64,000 nt of DNA from Mesorhizobium sp. B1-1-8 (GCF_006442795.2 NZ_CP083956.1:2023501-2087500); one strand, 5' to 3'. Shown: positions 27,697 through 36,449, counted from the first letter of the stretch. The notes: generated by a model not told the origin, from the letters alone. Translations and numbers: made by a program.

Positions 27697-27999
27697 ATGT
27701 CGAACGGACCGAACCGCATTCTCGATGAGTTCGCCAAGCTGATGACCGACGCCGCCGGCGCCGCGCAAGGGGTGCGGCGCGAGATGGAAACGGCCTTCCG
27801 GGGTCAGGCCGAGCGCCTGCTCAATTCGATGGATGTGGTGCAGCGCGAGGAGTTCGAGGCCGCGCGTGAAATGGCCGTTAAGGCGAGGGAAGACAATATC
27901 GTGCTTGCGGCGCGCATCGAGATGCTCGAGGCGAAGATCGCCGAATTGACCGGCGAGACCGCACCGGCGGCCGCTGCGAAGCCAAAAACAAAAAAATAA
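27697..27999 (+). CDS. ubiK: UbiK/YqiC-like accessory factor (BMFP protein)
   Basis: Small coiled-coil protein of 100 aa of the BMFP/UbiK family, a helper of aerobic ubiquinone biosynthesis that binds lipids and Ubi proteins. The typical RILDEFAKLMTDAAGAAQGVRRE start is followed by a heptad-rich VVQREEFEAAREMAVKARED segment and LEAKIAELTG. A Lys/Ala-rich tail ends the protein. Start codon as given is the only family-like one. Confidence 0.85.
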   Translation: MSNGPNRILDEFAKLMTDAAGAAQGVRREMETAFRGQAERLLNSMDVVQREEFEAAREMAVKAREDNIVLAARIEMLEAKIAELTGETAPAAAAKPKTKK

Positions 28000-28314
28000 T
28001 CGTTAAACTTTTCCACAAAGCGCGAGCCGGAAAATCGCTTTGCCGTGAATCGCTTAACGGCATTGCATGAATCTTTGTGACAGCGCCTTTCCACATGCGA
28101 ATGACGCAGTGCGAAAAATTGGGCTGGTCACGCGACTCCCGATCAATAGACTGAATTTGTTGCATGATTCGGAGCAGGGATCATGCGCCGGGCGGTGGGT
28201 CCGGTCTGGGTCTTTTGCGTTGAGAAGTTCCTGGCCGTCCGAGTTCTAGACAAGATTGTTCGTCGTGTGTGCCCCGCGGAGCGTGTGGCGCTCCCCTGAA
28301 CACAGGAAGCATCC
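28000..28314. other. Intergenic region between ubiK and the YbjN gene
   Basis: About 315 bp with no convincing gene. It is less GC-rich than its flanks and carries a GCATGATTC...GGATCATGC inverted pair near 28162-28182, plus a GGAGCG/CGCTCC hairpin just before the next gene. It is likely to hold the promoter of the YbjN gene. Confidence 0.4.
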
Positions 28315-28815
28315 ATGGAACTTCTCGAACTCGAATTCTCCCGCGAAATCCATCCCGTGGATGTCATTGAGCAGGTGGCCCACAACAATGACTGGTCCTT
28401 CGAGCGCGTCGGCGACGACGAGATTTCGATTTCGGTGGCCGGCAGCTGGACCGACTATCATGTCTCCTTCTCCTGGATGGAGGATTTCGAGGCGCTGCAC
28501 CTGGCCTGCGCCTTCGACATCAAGGTGCCGGACGCGCGCACGCTGGAAGTGATGCGGCTGCTGTCGCTGATCAACGAGCAGATGCTGTTCGGCCATTTTG
28601 ACCTGTGGGAGCAGGAGGGCGCGATCATGTTCCGCCAGTCGCTGCTGCTTGCCGGCGGCGTCGAGCCGTCGAGCCAGCAGGTCGAGGTGCTTCTGTCCTC
28701 GGCGTTGGAGGCCTGCGAATGCTATTTCCAGGCCTTCCAGTTCGTCGTCTGGTCGGGTACATCGGCCAAGGACGCGCTCTCCAGCGTGCTCTTTGAGACC
28801 CATGGGAACGCCTGA
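28315..28815 (+). CDS. YbjN-domain protein
   Basis: Soluble 166-aa protein of the YbjN family (a type III secretion chaperone-like fold), with family segments NDWSFERVGDDEISISVAG, YHVSFSWMEDFEALHLACAF and INEQMLFGHFDLWEQEGAIMFR. Its biochemical role is unknown; enteric YbjN affects motility and stress responses. Conserved across Rhizobiales. csaA follows after 18 bp. Confidence 0.88.
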   Translation: MELLELEFSREIHPVDVIEQVAHNNDWSFERVGDDEISISVAGSWTDYHVSFSWMEDFEALHLACAFDIKVPDARTLEVMRLLSLINEQMLFGHFDLWEQEGAIMFRQSLLLAGGVEPSSQQVEVLLSSALEACECYFQAFQFVVWSGTSAKDALSSVLFETHGNA

Positions 28816-28833
28816 ACCAAACCGATATTGCCG

Positions 28834-29193
28834 ATGAGTTCGAGCAGCGAGCGCAAGCCCGAGATCAGCTTTGCCGATTTCGACCGTGTCGACATCCGCG
28901 CCGGCACGATCATCGAAGCCGAATCGTTTCCCGAGGCACGCAAGCCGGCGTTCAAGCTGAAGATCGATTTCGGCCCGGTGATCGGGGTTAAGAAGTCATC
29001 GGCGCAGATCACCAAATACTACGCGCCGGAAACGCTGATCGGACGGCAGGTCTTTGCCGTGGTCAATTTCCCGCCGCGCCAGATCGGCCCGTTCATGTCG
29101 GAAGTGCTGACGCTCGGCTTTCCGGACGAGGAAGGCGCCGTGGTGCTCGGCGCCATCGAGCGTAAGGTGCCGGACGGCGGGCGTCTGTTTTAG
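28834..29193 (+). CDS. csaA: tRNA-binding-domain protein CsaA
   Basis: Stand-alone EMAPII/tRNA-binding OB-fold protein of 119 aa, described as an export-related chaperone. The core reads [32 protein letters not shown] and [26 protein letters not shown], all family-typical. The ATG at 28834 is preferred over a TTG two codons earlier. It lies just behind the YbjN gene, probably on the same transcript. Confidence 0.9.
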   Translation: MSSSSERKPEISFADFDRVDIRAGTIIEAESFPEARKPAFKLKIDFGPVIGVKKSSAQITKYYAPETLIGRQVFAVVNFPPRQIGPFMSEVLTLGFPDEEGAVVLGAIERKVPDGGRLF

Positions 29194-29242
29194 GCTGGGC
29201 CAAAGGTCAATTCGTCTTTCATAGAACGGCGGTCTTGCTGCA

Positions 29243-29863
29243 GTGCCTGACCCGACACACACTCACTGCTTCCTTCCAGGCACTGACTCAATCAGGGCGC
29301 CGCTCGTTCTGCTGCATGGGTCTAGCGGCAACGAATTCGATCTCATGCCCTTGGCCGGTGAACTGGCACCAGGGGCGGCGAAGCTTGGCATCCGCGGCAC
29401 AGTTGCCATGGACGAGGGATATGCGTTCTTCCATCGTTTTCCAGATCGCCGGGTGGACGAGGCGGATATTGCAGACAGGGCGCCTGGGTTGGCGGAATTT
29501 ATCGACGCGGCCTGCGGCCGCTACAACTTCGGCAGACGGCCCATAGCTATCGGCTTTTCCAACGGCGCGATCATGGCAGCAGCCTTGCTGTTGACCCATC
29601 CTAGCCTGTTGGCGGCGGCGGTCCTGTTTCGCCCCCTTTCCCCGTTCTCTCACGATCTCCCGCACCGCCTGGATAGAACCCCGGTGCTGATCGTTGACGG
29701 AAACAGGGACGGCCGCAGATCGCCGGGCGATGGCTTGCGACTGGCTGGGCGGCTGGCCGGTGCCGGGGCGCTCGTGACCCATCATGTATTGCCGGTTGGC
29801 CATTCGATCACCGCCGAGGACAGGCGAATTGCGAGCGGGTGGCTTCAGGTGATAATACGTTGA
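29243..29863 (+). CDS. Alpha/beta hydrolase, phospholipase/carboxylesterase-like
   Basis: Serine hydrolase of 206 aa. LVLLHGSSGNEFDLMPLAGEL carries the oxyanion HG and matches the YpfH / carboxylesterase group. The nucleophile elbow is GFSNGA, the acid Asp lies in VLIVDGNRDGRRSP, and the His is in VLPVGHSITAED. It acts in the cytoplasm on short esters; natural substrate unknown. It starts with GTG at 29243, about 50 bp after csaA. Confidence 0.85.
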   Translation: MPDPTHTHCFLPGTDSIRAPLVLLHGSSGNEFDLMPLAGELAPGAAKLGIRGTVAMDEGYAFFHRFPDRRVDEADIADRAPGLAEFIDAACGRYNFGRRPIAIGFSNGAIMAAALLLTHPSLLAAAVLFRPLSPFSHDLPHRLDRTPVLIVDGNRDGRRSPGDGLRLAGRLAGAGALVTHHVLPVGHSITAEDRRIASGWLQVIIR

Positions 29864-29906
29864 ACAATTCGGGTGACAGCAGCCCGACGCTCGCCGGGGT
29901 TAGGGA

Positions 29907-30929
29907 TCAGGCCGCCAGTTTGCGCGGCATCCCCAGCGCTTCCTCGACGCAGTCGAGGAACATTTCCGCACAGGCCTTCCAGCTGTAGCGCATGGCGCGC
30001 TGACGTGCCTCGGCGCGGTCGACGTTGAGAGCGGCAAGCGCCGCCTCGCGCAGGTCGTTTGAAACCGCGCCGCCGACGCCGTCGCCGACAATGTCGATCG
30101 GCCCGGTCACCGGATAGGCGGCCACCGGCGTGCCGCTGGCCAGCGCCTCGATGATGACGTTGCCGAAAGTGTCGGTGCGGCTCGGGAAGACGAAGACGTC
30201 GGCCGAAGCGTAGATCTCCGCCAGTTCGTCATTCGGACGATGGCCGAGAAAGTGGACGTCCGAGTAGCGCGCCTTGAGCCTGGCCAATTCCGGCCCTTCG
30301 CCGACGACCACCTTGCTGCCGGGCAGGTCGAGATCGAGGAAGGCGGTCAGGTTCTTTTCGATGGCGACGCGGCCGACGCACAGGAAGACCGGGCGCGAGA
30401 AGCTCGTGTCCTTGCGCTTGTCCGGCCGGAAATGGTCGGTGTCGACGCCTCGCGTCCAGGGCCTGAGCTTTTTGAAGCCGCGCGAGGCGAGGTCGTCCGC
30501 CAGCGACTGGGTTGCGACCAGCGTGCCCTGTCCGGAATTGTGGAAGTCGCGCAGCCAGTTATAGGCCCAGCTCTCCGGCACCGGCAGGCGGGCGCTGAGA
30601 TATTCGGGAAAGCGCGTGTGGTAGCTGGTGGTGAAGGGGCGGCTGACCTTGCGGCAATAGCGGCGCGCCATGATGCCGAGCGGACCCTCGGTGACGATGT
30701 GGACATGATCGGCCTTGCGGGCCTCGATCAGCCGCGCGACATGGCCGGGCGTCGTCAGCGCCAGGCGGATATCCGGATAGGTCGGCATCGGCAAGGTGCG
30801 GAAGATGTTCGGCGTCAGGAAGTCGAGCTCGACGTCGAGGGATTTCAGCGTTTCGGTGAGCCGCTCCAGCGTGTGGACGACACCATTGACCTGCGGCCGC
30901 CAGGCGTCGGTGACCATCAGGATGTGCAT
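29907..30929 (-). CDS. Glycosyltransferase family 1/4 (mannosyltransferase-like)
   Basis: Two-domain GT-B glycosyltransferase of 340 aa. The N-terminal Rossmann domain begins MHILMVTDAWRPQVNGVVHTLE. The donor-binding domain includes VGRVAIEKNL, the FLGHRPNDELAEIYASADVFVFPS stretch and the TFGNVIIEALASGTPVAAYP motif with the conserved Glu. It resembles GDP-mannose-dependent enzymes such as MgtA that glycosylate membrane lipids. The ATG at 30929 gives the canonical start; further codons upstream are not homologous. Confidence 0.9.
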   Translation of the reverse strand: MHILMVTDAWRPQVNGVVHTLERLTETLKSLDVELDFLTPNIFRTLPMPTYPDIRLALTTPGHVARLIEARKADHVHIVTEGPLGIMARRYCRKVSRPFTTSYHTRFPEYLSARLPVPESWAYNWLRDFHNSGQGTLVATQSLADDLASRGFKKLRPWTRGVDTDHFRPDKRKDTSFSRPVFLCVGRVAIEKNLTAFLDLDLPGSKVVVGEGPELARLKARYSDVHFLGHRPNDELAEIYASADVFVFPSRTDTFGNVIIEALASGTPVAAYPVTGPIDIVGDGVGGAVSNDLREAALAALNVDRAEARQRAMRYSWKACAEMFLDCVEEALGMPRKLAA

Positions 30930-31131
30930 GGCGGTCCTTTGCTGGAAAGGCTCCTGGCGGCGCCCCTGCGGTGGCGGAACGGCGACCGGCCGGCAGTTCT
31001 CGCTTCGCTCCAGCGCACCCGCGCGGGCACCGGATCGAAGCAAGGCGGCAGGGCCGAATCGAACTGGGTCGCGCGCTTCATGCGCGCTCTTGACCATTTT
31101 TTCATGACGGGCGGATGAAGCAATATCTGCT

Positions 31132-31199
31132 GGAGCATGATCTTTTTGAAAACCGGTTCCCGCTTTTTGCTGCGCTGACCTCCGGTTCGCGATCACACT
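31132..31199. repeat. Mesorhizobial intergenic repeat element
   Basis: GGAGCATGATCTTTTTGAAA followed by ACCGGTTCCCGCTTTTT is a familiar rhizobial intergenic mosaic sequence, here with a diverged right half (GATCACACTCC). The remaining gap back to the glycosyltransferase (30930-31131) shows no gene. Confidence 0.6.
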
Positions 31200-31203
31200 C
31201 CGG

Positions 31204-32619
31204 TCAAGCGGGAACCTTGATCATGGCGCGCAGGCCGCCAAGCGGACTGTCCTCCAGCGTGATGTCGCCGCCGTGGCTGCGGGCAATGTCGCGCGCGATG
31301 GAGAGGCCAAGGCCGGTGCCGCTGGCATCGAGGTTGCGCGCCTCGTCGAGCCGCAGGAAGGGTTTGAACACCTCTTCGCGTTTATCGGGGGCAATGCCCG
31401 GACCGTCGTCATCGATGGTGACGGTCAGCGAGCCGCGGCCGTGGTTGGCATGGACCTCTACCGTCTTGGCATAGCGGAAGGCGTTGCCGATGATGTTGGA
31501 CAGCAGCCTGGCAAAGGCGTTCGGCCGCACATGCACCGTCGGATCGCCGGTCAGCGTGGTCGAGAGCCTGCATTTTCGCAGCTGCGCTTCCTCGCCAAGC
31601 TTCTGGAAATAGGCATCGAGATCGAAGCGGCCGGTGTCTTCCGCCGCCTCGCCGCGGGCAAAGGAGAGATAGCCCTCCAGCATCGATTGCATGTCGTCGA
31701 TGTCCTGGTTGAGGGCGACTTTGGTTTCCGACTTGCCGCCGGCTAGCGCCAGCTGCAGCTTGAAGCGGGTTAGAATGGTCCTGAGATCATGGCTGACACC
31801 GGTCAGCATGGCGGTGCGCTGCTCGATCTGGCGCTCGATACGCTCGCGCATCTGGATGAAGGCAAAGCCGGCGCGGCGCACCTCTTCGGCGCCGCGCGGG
31901 CGGAAATCGCGAGGCATCGGCCGGCCCTTGCCGAAGCTTTCGGCAGCCTCGGCAAGCGTCAGGATAGGGCGGATCTGGTTGCGCAGAAATGGGATGGCGA
32001 TCATCAAAAGCACCAGCGAGGTGCCTACCATCCACATCAGGAAGATGTGGGTATTGGACGCGTAGGCCTGGCTGCGGCGCACGAAGACGCGCAGCACCTT
32101 GCCTTCCAGCTGGATACGCACTTCGACGATGTTGGAATTGCCGACCGTGTCGATCCAGAACGGACGGTTGATCTGCCTGGTGATCTCCGACGACAAGGCC
32201 TCGTCGAGAATGGAGAAGAACGGTTTTGGACCAGGCGGCGGCAGCGGATCGGGCGGCAGCAGGTCGACCTTCAGCTGCATGCGGTCCTGGGCGATGCGGA
32301 TGATGTTGGCGTAGTCGGCGTCGTGCGGATAGGTCTCCATCATGTCGATGATGGCGGCGATGTCGCTGATGGTGGCCTGCGACAGGCGCTGGGTGACAGT
32401 CTGCCAGTGGCGCTCCATGAAGACGAAGGCGACGACCGACTGCAAAAGGATCATCGGCGCGATGACGATGATCAGCGAGCGCGCGTAGAGCCGCTTCGGC
32501 ATATAGAGCGCGACAAGGCGCCAGAACCGGTTCCAGGCGCGCGGCATCGCCCGCAGCGTGCGCATGGCGATATCGCCGCGGCGGCCCCCTCCCGGTTGTT
32601 CCAGTTGCGTGGTCGCCAT
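31204..32619 (-). CDS. Membrane sensor histidine kinase (EnvZ-like)
   Basis: Two-component sensor of 471 aa. A first membrane helix (SLIIVIAPMILLQSVVAFVF) is followed by a ~135-residue periplasmic domain rich in Pro around PPDPLPPPGPKP, then a second helix (IFLMWMVGTSLVLLMIAIPF) and a HAMP region. The phospho-acceptor His is in GVSHDLRTILTRF. The ATPase has the N box (NIIGNAFRYA), G1 (DDDGPGI) and G2 (GTGLGLSIA). It is encoded downstream of an OmpR-type regulator in the same orientation, its likely partner. Signal unknown. Confidence 0.92.
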   Translation of the reverse strand: MATTQLEQPGGGRRGDIAMRTLRAMPRAWNRFWRLVALYMPKRLYARSLIIVIAPMILLQSVVAFVFMERHWQTVTQRLSQATISDIAAIIDMMETYPHDADYANIIRIAQDRMQLKVDLLPPDPLPPPGPKPFFSILDEALSSEITRQINRPFWIDTVGNSNIVEVRIQLEGKVLRVFVRRSQAYASNTHIFLMWMVGTSLVLLMIAIPFLRNQIRPILTLAEAAESFGKGRPMPRDFRPRGAEEVRRAGFAFIQMRERIERQIEQRTAMLTGVSHDLRTILTRFKLQLALAGGKSETKVALNQDIDDMQSMLEGYLSFARGEAAEDTGRFDLDAYFQKLGEEAQLRKCRLSTTLTGDPTVHVRPNAFARLLSNIIGNAFRYAKTVEVHANHGRGSLTVTIDDDGPGIAPDKREEVFKPFLRLDEARNLDASGTGLGLSIARDIARSHGGDITLEDSPLGGLRAMIKVPA

Positions 32620-32702
32620 TCGCCTTTCCGCTGGTCGATGGCCGTTAAGTTACACCAGGATGACGTTTCGCTGAGCCGACATCCTGATCTAACTCTTTGT
32701 TC

Positions 32703-32750
32703 GAGCATGTTTTCCGAAAAAACGATATCCACTTTTCGGGACCATGCTCC
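32703..32750. repeat. RIME-like palindromic repeat
   Basis: GAGCATG and CATGCTC form inverted ends around TTTTCCGAAAAAACGATATCC and CTTTTCGGGA, a standard rhizobial intergenic mosaic unit. It lies between the kinase and response regulator genes, so those two may be separated transcriptionally. Confidence 0.8.
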
Positions 32751-32768
32751 AAGGCCTTCGCAAACAGT

Positions 32769-33488
32769 TTATTCCACGCTGAGCCGATACCCAATACCGC
32801 GCACCGTCTGCAGCCAGACCGGATTGGACGGATCGCGCTCGATCTTGCGGCGTAGCCGATTGATCTGGACATCGATGGTGCGCTCGCCGACGTCCGATTC
32901 ATCGCCGACGAGTTCGTGGCGCGGGATGGTTTCGCCGGCGCGAGCGGCGAAGATCGCCAGGATCTCCTGCTCGCGGTCGGTCAGCTTCAGCGCCTCGCCG
33001 CCACGTTTCAATTCGCGCTTGGCGATCTGGAATGTATAAGGGCCGAACACCAACTGCTCGACCTTGGGCGTCGACGCCGGGCCGCCGCGGCGCAGGATAT
33101 TGTTGATGCGCAGGATAAGCTCGCGCGGGTCGAACGGCTTTGGCAAATAGTCGTCGGCGCCGGCCTCCAGCCCATCGATGCGGCTGTCGGTTTCAGACAG
33201 CGCCGTCAGCATCAGGATCGGCACGTTCTTCTCGGCCCGCAGCGCCTTGGTGAGGTCGACGCCGGTTTCGCCGGGCATCATGACATCGAGCACCAGCATG
33301 TCGAAATCGAGCCCGGCGAGTTTGCGGCGGGCCTCGTTCGAATTGCCGGCGACGGTGACGCGAAAGCCGTTTTCGGACAGATACTGCCTGAGCAGGTTGC
33401 GGATGCGGGTGTCGTCATCGACGACCAGCAGATGCGGCGCGTCATCGTCGGGTGCTGCCGGATGATCAACCCTCTCAATGGTCTCCAT
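32769..33488 (-). CDS. OmpR-family response regulator, PetR-like
   Basis: Response regulator of 239 aa. The receiver domain has acidic pair VVDDD, phospho-Asp in MLVLDVMMPGETG and conserved Lys in DDYLPKPF. The winged-helix output domain ends in RTIDVQINRLRRKIERDP and VWLQTVRGIGYRL. The preceding MarR gene overlaps its start by about 14 bp. This MarR plus OmpR pairing matches Rhodobacter PetP-PetR, which control the cytochrome bc1 operon; here petABC lies 23 kb away, so the link is inference. Confidence 0.92.
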   Translation of the reverse strand: METIERVDHPAAPDDDAPHLLVVDDDTRIRNLLRQYLSENGFRVTVAGNSNEARRKLAGLDFDMLVLDVMMPGETGVDLTKALRAEKNVPILMLTALSETDSRIDGLEAGADDYLPKPFDPRELILRINNILRRGGPASTPKVEQLVFGPYTFQIAKRELKRGGEALKLTDREQEILAIFAARAGETIPRHELVGDESDVGERTIDVQINRLRRKIERDPSNPVWLQTVRGIGYRLSVE

Positions 33489-34008
33489 GGTTCTTCCCCG
33501 ATGTTTGCGCAGGCACAATGTCGATCTGCGCTCTTAGTTCCGGATTGACCATCGCTTCCAGGAATCGTTCGATCGTGGGGCGTTCAGCCGTTCCGGAATC
33601 CTCCAATGCCGCACGGATGCGGCGCGACTGTGGCCGGGCCAGCGCCAGCGCCAGGGCGCGGCCCTTGGCGGTGGGGTAGAGCTCGCGCTGGCGGCGATCA
33701 CGCGGGCCTTGCAACTGGACGATGTGATCAGTGTCGATCAGCTGTTTCAGCACCCGCGCCAGGCTCTGCTTGGTGATCTTCAGCACATCGAGCAGTTCGG
33801 CAACCGTCAGGCCGGGCCTGCGGTTGACGAAGTGCAGCACCCGGTGATGGGCGCGGCCGAAGCCGTAGTCGGCCAGGATCTGGTCGGGATCGGAGGTGAA
33901 GTCGCGATAGGCGAAGAAAAACAGTTCGATGAGGGCGAAGTCGATGCCGTCCTCGTCGGTGACCGCCGTCCTGATCGGTTGTCCGGCGGAAGGGCTTCGA
34001 TCGCTCAT
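33475..34008 (-). CDS. MarR-family regulator, PetP-like
   Basis: MarR-type winged-helix protein of 177 aa. Helix-turn-helix and wing read LTVAELLDVLKITKQSLARVLKQLID and GPRDRRQRELYPTAKGR, with family-typical GFGRAHHRVLHFVNRRPG before them. The ATG at 34008 follows GGAGAAGAG. It overlaps the response regulator gene and is probably its partner in regulation, as in PetP-PetR of Rhodobacter. A 35-bp inverted repeat sits 19 bp upstream, a likely autoregulatory operator. Confidence 0.9.
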   Translation of the reverse strand: MSDRSPSAGQPIRTAVTDEDGIDFALIELFFFAYRDFTSDPDQILADYGFGRAHHRVLHFVNRRPGLTVAELLDVLKITKQSLARVLKQLIDTDHIVQLQGPRDRRQRELYPTAKGRALALALARPQSRRIRAALEDSGTAERPTIERFLEAMVNPELRAQIDIVPAQTSGKNHGDH

Positions 34009-34026
34009 CTCTTCTCCATGCAAAAC

Positions 34027-34061
34027 GGGAAATTATGTCAGTACTATTGACGTAATTTCCC
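34027..34061. promoter_or_regulatory. Long inverted repeat upstream of the petP-like gene
   Basis: Arms GGGAAATTATGTCA and TGACGTAATTTCCC pair with one mismatch over 14 bp, separated by 7 bp (GTACTAT). It lies 19 bp upstream of the MarR start, between that gene and divergent ilvE. The AT-rich symmetric arms look like a MarR dimer operator. Confidence 0.6.
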
Positions 34062-34268
34062 GGCAACGATAATTTTTGACAAGCTTTTCGGAGGATTGCG
34101 AACAAAAAGGCAAGAGGGAGCCGTTTTTCCGGAACTTCCTGAGTTTGCTATGCCTTGAATATCAGCCTACTTTTTCAGGCACCGCCAGCGTTCCAGCCCT
34201 ATGGCGCGGCTGACGCAACGCGCTATATGACACAACGATATGCGGGCCGCCGCCCGCGGGAGGTTACC

Positions 34269-35162
34269 ATGGCATCCGTTCCCTTCGACCAACTGGACGG
34301 CTTCATCTGGATGAACGGCGAGTTCGTCAAATGGGCCGACGCCAAGATTCACGTGCTCACCCACGGCCTGCACTATGCCAGCGCCGTGTTCGAGGGCGAG
34401 CGTGCTTACGGCGGCCAGATCTTCAAGCTCACTGAGCACAATGAGCGCCTGCACGAATCGGCGCGCCTGCTCGGCTTCAAGATTCCCTATTCGGCCGCCG
34501 AGATCGACGACGCCTGCCGCACGTTGCTGAAGAAACAGGGCTTTCAGGACGCCTATGTGCGCCCCATCGCCTGGCGCGGCAGCGAGCAGATGGGTGTTTC
34601 GGCGCAGAACAACCGCATCAACTGCGCCATCGCCATCTGGCAGTGGCCGAGCTATTTCGATCCGGCGCAAAAGCTGAAGGGCATCCGTCTCGATGTCGCC
34701 GAATGGCGCCGGCCGGATCCGCGCACGGCGCCGTCCAAGTCGAAGGCCGCCGGCCTCTACATGATCTGCACCTTGTCCAAGCACGCCGCCGAGGCCAAGG
34801 GTTATGCCGACGCCATGATGCTCGACTGGCGCGGCCAGGTGGCGGAAGCCACCGGCGCCAACATCTTCTTCGTCAAGGGCGACAAGATCCACACGCCGAC
34901 GCCCGACTGCTTCCTCGACGGCATCACGCGGCGCACGGTGATCGGGCTTGCCAAGGACCATGGCTGGGAGGTGGTGGAGCGCGCCATCATGCCGGAAGAA
35001 CTCGAAGGCTTCGAGCAGTGCTTCCTTACCGGCACGGCTGCCGAAGTCACCCCGGTCTCGGAGATCGGTCCGTACCGATTCGAGGTCGGCGAAATCGCCA
35101 AGACATTGATGAACGACTATTCTGCCGCGGTGCAACCAAAGCAAGCGATCGCCGCAGAATAG
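34269..35162 (+). CDS. ilvE: Branched-chain amino acid aminotransferase
   Basis: PLP-dependent class IV aminotransferase of 297 aa catalysing the last step of leucine, isoleucine and valine synthesis. Features in order: GFIWMNGEFVKWADAKIHVLTHGLHYAS, a substrate-site VFEGERAYGG, the PLP lysine in SKSKAAGLYM, and the phosphate-site TGTAAEVTPV. The ATG at 34269 follows GGGAGG; longer in-frame starts are not family-like. It is divergent from the PetP-like gene and ends with a strong terminator. Confidence 0.94.
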   Translation: MASVPFDQLDGFIWMNGEFVKWADAKIHVLTHGLHYASAVFEGERAYGGQIFKLTEHNERLHESARLLGFKIPYSAAEIDDACRTLLKKQGFQDAYVRPIAWRGSEQMGVSAQNNRINCAIAIWQWPSYFDPAQKLKGIRLDVAEWRRPDPRTAPSKSKAAGLYMICTLSKHAAEAKGYADAMMLDWRGQVAEATGANIFFVKGDKIHTPTPDCFLDGITRRTVIGLAKDHGWEVVERAIMPEELEGFEQCFLTGTAAEVTPVSEIGPYRFEVGEIAKTLMNDYSAAVQPKQAIAAE

Positions 35163-35191
35163 CGATAGTCACAGCTTTTTTGTGCAACAGG

Positions 35192-35216
35192 GGGCGGTTT
35201 TCGGGCCGCCCTTTTT
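35192..35216 (+). terminator. Rho-independent terminator of ilvE
   Basis: Stem GGGCGG / CCGCCC around loop TTTTCGGG, followed by TTTTT. It lies about 30 bp after the ilvE stop. Confidence 0.85.
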
Positions 35217-35309
35217 ATTTAAGCTTTCACGCATTTGACTTTCGAACGGTTCGGCGTCTCATGATGATGCCGGCCCGTGGAGGCAGGCGGCTATGGAGGG
35301 ACTGGTTAC

Positions 35310-35627
35310 ATGGATACGAACACGCTCGTTGCGATCGTTGTGCAGGTGATTGCGGGTGTTATCGGCGGACAGGCAATCGGGGTGGCGTTCAAGCAGGCTG
35401 CGATGGGTCAGCTGACCAAGATTCTCGGCGGCGCCGTCGGCGGCGTCGGCGGTGCGTGGATCCTGGGCCACCTGCTGGGCGGCGGCGCCGTCGACACGGC
35501 GGCGGCCACAGCGGCGGCGGGCGGACTGGGCAGCACGCTGAACCTGCAGAACATTATCGGCGGCGCCGGTGGCGGTGCTATCCTGACGGGCATTATCGGC
35601 GCCGTCATGAACGCGATGAAGAAATAA
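35310..35627 (+). CDS. Small glycine-rich hydrophobic protein, unknown function
   Basis: A 105-aa protein made almost entirely of Gly/Ala/Ile/Val segments (VIAGVIGGQAIGVAFKQAA, GGAVGGVGGAWILGHLLGGG, IIGGAGGGAILTGIIGAVM). The spaced glycines suggest glycine-zipper membrane helices. No signal peptide cleavage site is evident. The ATG at 35310 starts MDTNTLVAIVVQ; an upstream in-frame ATG exists at 35292. It is flanked by terminator hairpins, so it is probably a single-gene unit. Confidence 0.75.
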   Translation: MDTNTLVAIVVQVIAGVIGGQAIGVAFKQAAMGQLTKILGGAVGGVGGAWILGHLLGGGAVDTAAATAAAGGLGSTLNLQNIIGGAGGGAILTGIIGAVMNAMKK

Positions 35628-35662
35628 GGCCCTCTGGCTTTTCATTTCAGGGCTTTTCGTTT

Positions 35663-35680
35663 GGGCGGCTTCGGCCGCCC
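35663..35680 (+). terminator. Hairpin with UUCG loop after the glycine-rich protein gene
   Basis: GGGCGGC / GCCGCCC stem closed by TTCG, a very stable tetraloop, followed by an ATTTCGATTT stretch that is only moderately T-rich. A weak terminator or 3' stabiliser. Confidence 0.6.
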
Positions 35681-35785
35681 ATTTCGATTTGGTTCCGCGA
35701 AATCACTACCGGCGGTGGACGCCGTTCACCCCTGCCTCTACATCAGACCCATCGAGAACGCGCCTCCAACGGCGAAAGGATAATC

Positions 35786-36427
35786 ATGGGTCAGCTCAAT
35801 GCCGGCATCGTGCCGGTCACGCCGTTCCAGCAGAACTGCACCATCCTCTTCGACATGGACGACAGACAGGGTGTCGTCGTCGATCCCGGCGGCGATGTCG
35901 ACCAGATATTGGCCGCGCTGAAGGACAATGTGATCACGGCGGGGGCGATCTGGATCACGCATGGCCATATCGACCACGCCGGCGGCGCGATGGAGCTGAA
36001 GGAGGCGCTTGGCGTCGAGATCATCGGTCCGCATGTGGCCGACAAGATGTTGCTCGACAACCTCGAGAACCAGGGCAGGCGATACGGTCTCACCGATGCG
36101 GTGCGCAATTGCGTGCCGGACCGGTTCCTGAGCGAAGGCGAGACGGTGTCGTTCGGCTCGCATGTTTTCGAAGTGCTGCATTGCCCGGGGCACGCGCCGG
36201 GCCATGTCGTCTACTACAGCAGGGCCGCCAAGTTCGCCCATGTCGGCGACGTGCTGTTTCGCGGCTCGGTCGGCCGCACCGACCTGCCGGGCGGCGACCA
36301 CGCCACGCTGATCGCCTCGATCAAGGACAAGCTCCTGCCGCTCGGCGACGACATCGGTTTCATCTGCGGGCATGGTCCAGGCGGCCGCTTCGGCGAAGAG
36401 CGCCGGACCAACCCGTTTCTGGTCTGA
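35786..36427 (+). CDS. Metallo-beta-lactamase-fold hydrolase, glyoxalase II-like
   Basis: Cytoplasmic MBL-fold hydrolase of 213 aa. The metal-binding motif is THGHIDHAGG; further ligands are His in LHCPGHAPGHVVYY and Asp/His in GDVLFRGSVGRTD and ICGHGPGG. Members act on thioesters such as S-lactoylglutathione or on similar small substrates. The ATG at 35786 follows GAAAGGA. Single gene, convergent with the BA14K gene. Confidence 0.9.
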   Translation: MGQLNAGIVPVTPFQQNCTILFDMDDRQGVVVDPGGDVDQILAALKDNVITAGAIWITHGHIDHAGGAMELKEALGVEIIGPHVADKMLLDNLENQGRRYGLTDAVRNCVPDRFLSEGETVSFGSHVFEVLHCPGHAPGHVVYYSRAAKFAHVGDVLFRGSVGRTDLPGGDHATLIASIKDKLLPLGDDIGFICGHGPGGRFGEERRTNPFLV

Positions 36428-36449
36428 TCATTGCAATCAACCACAACAA

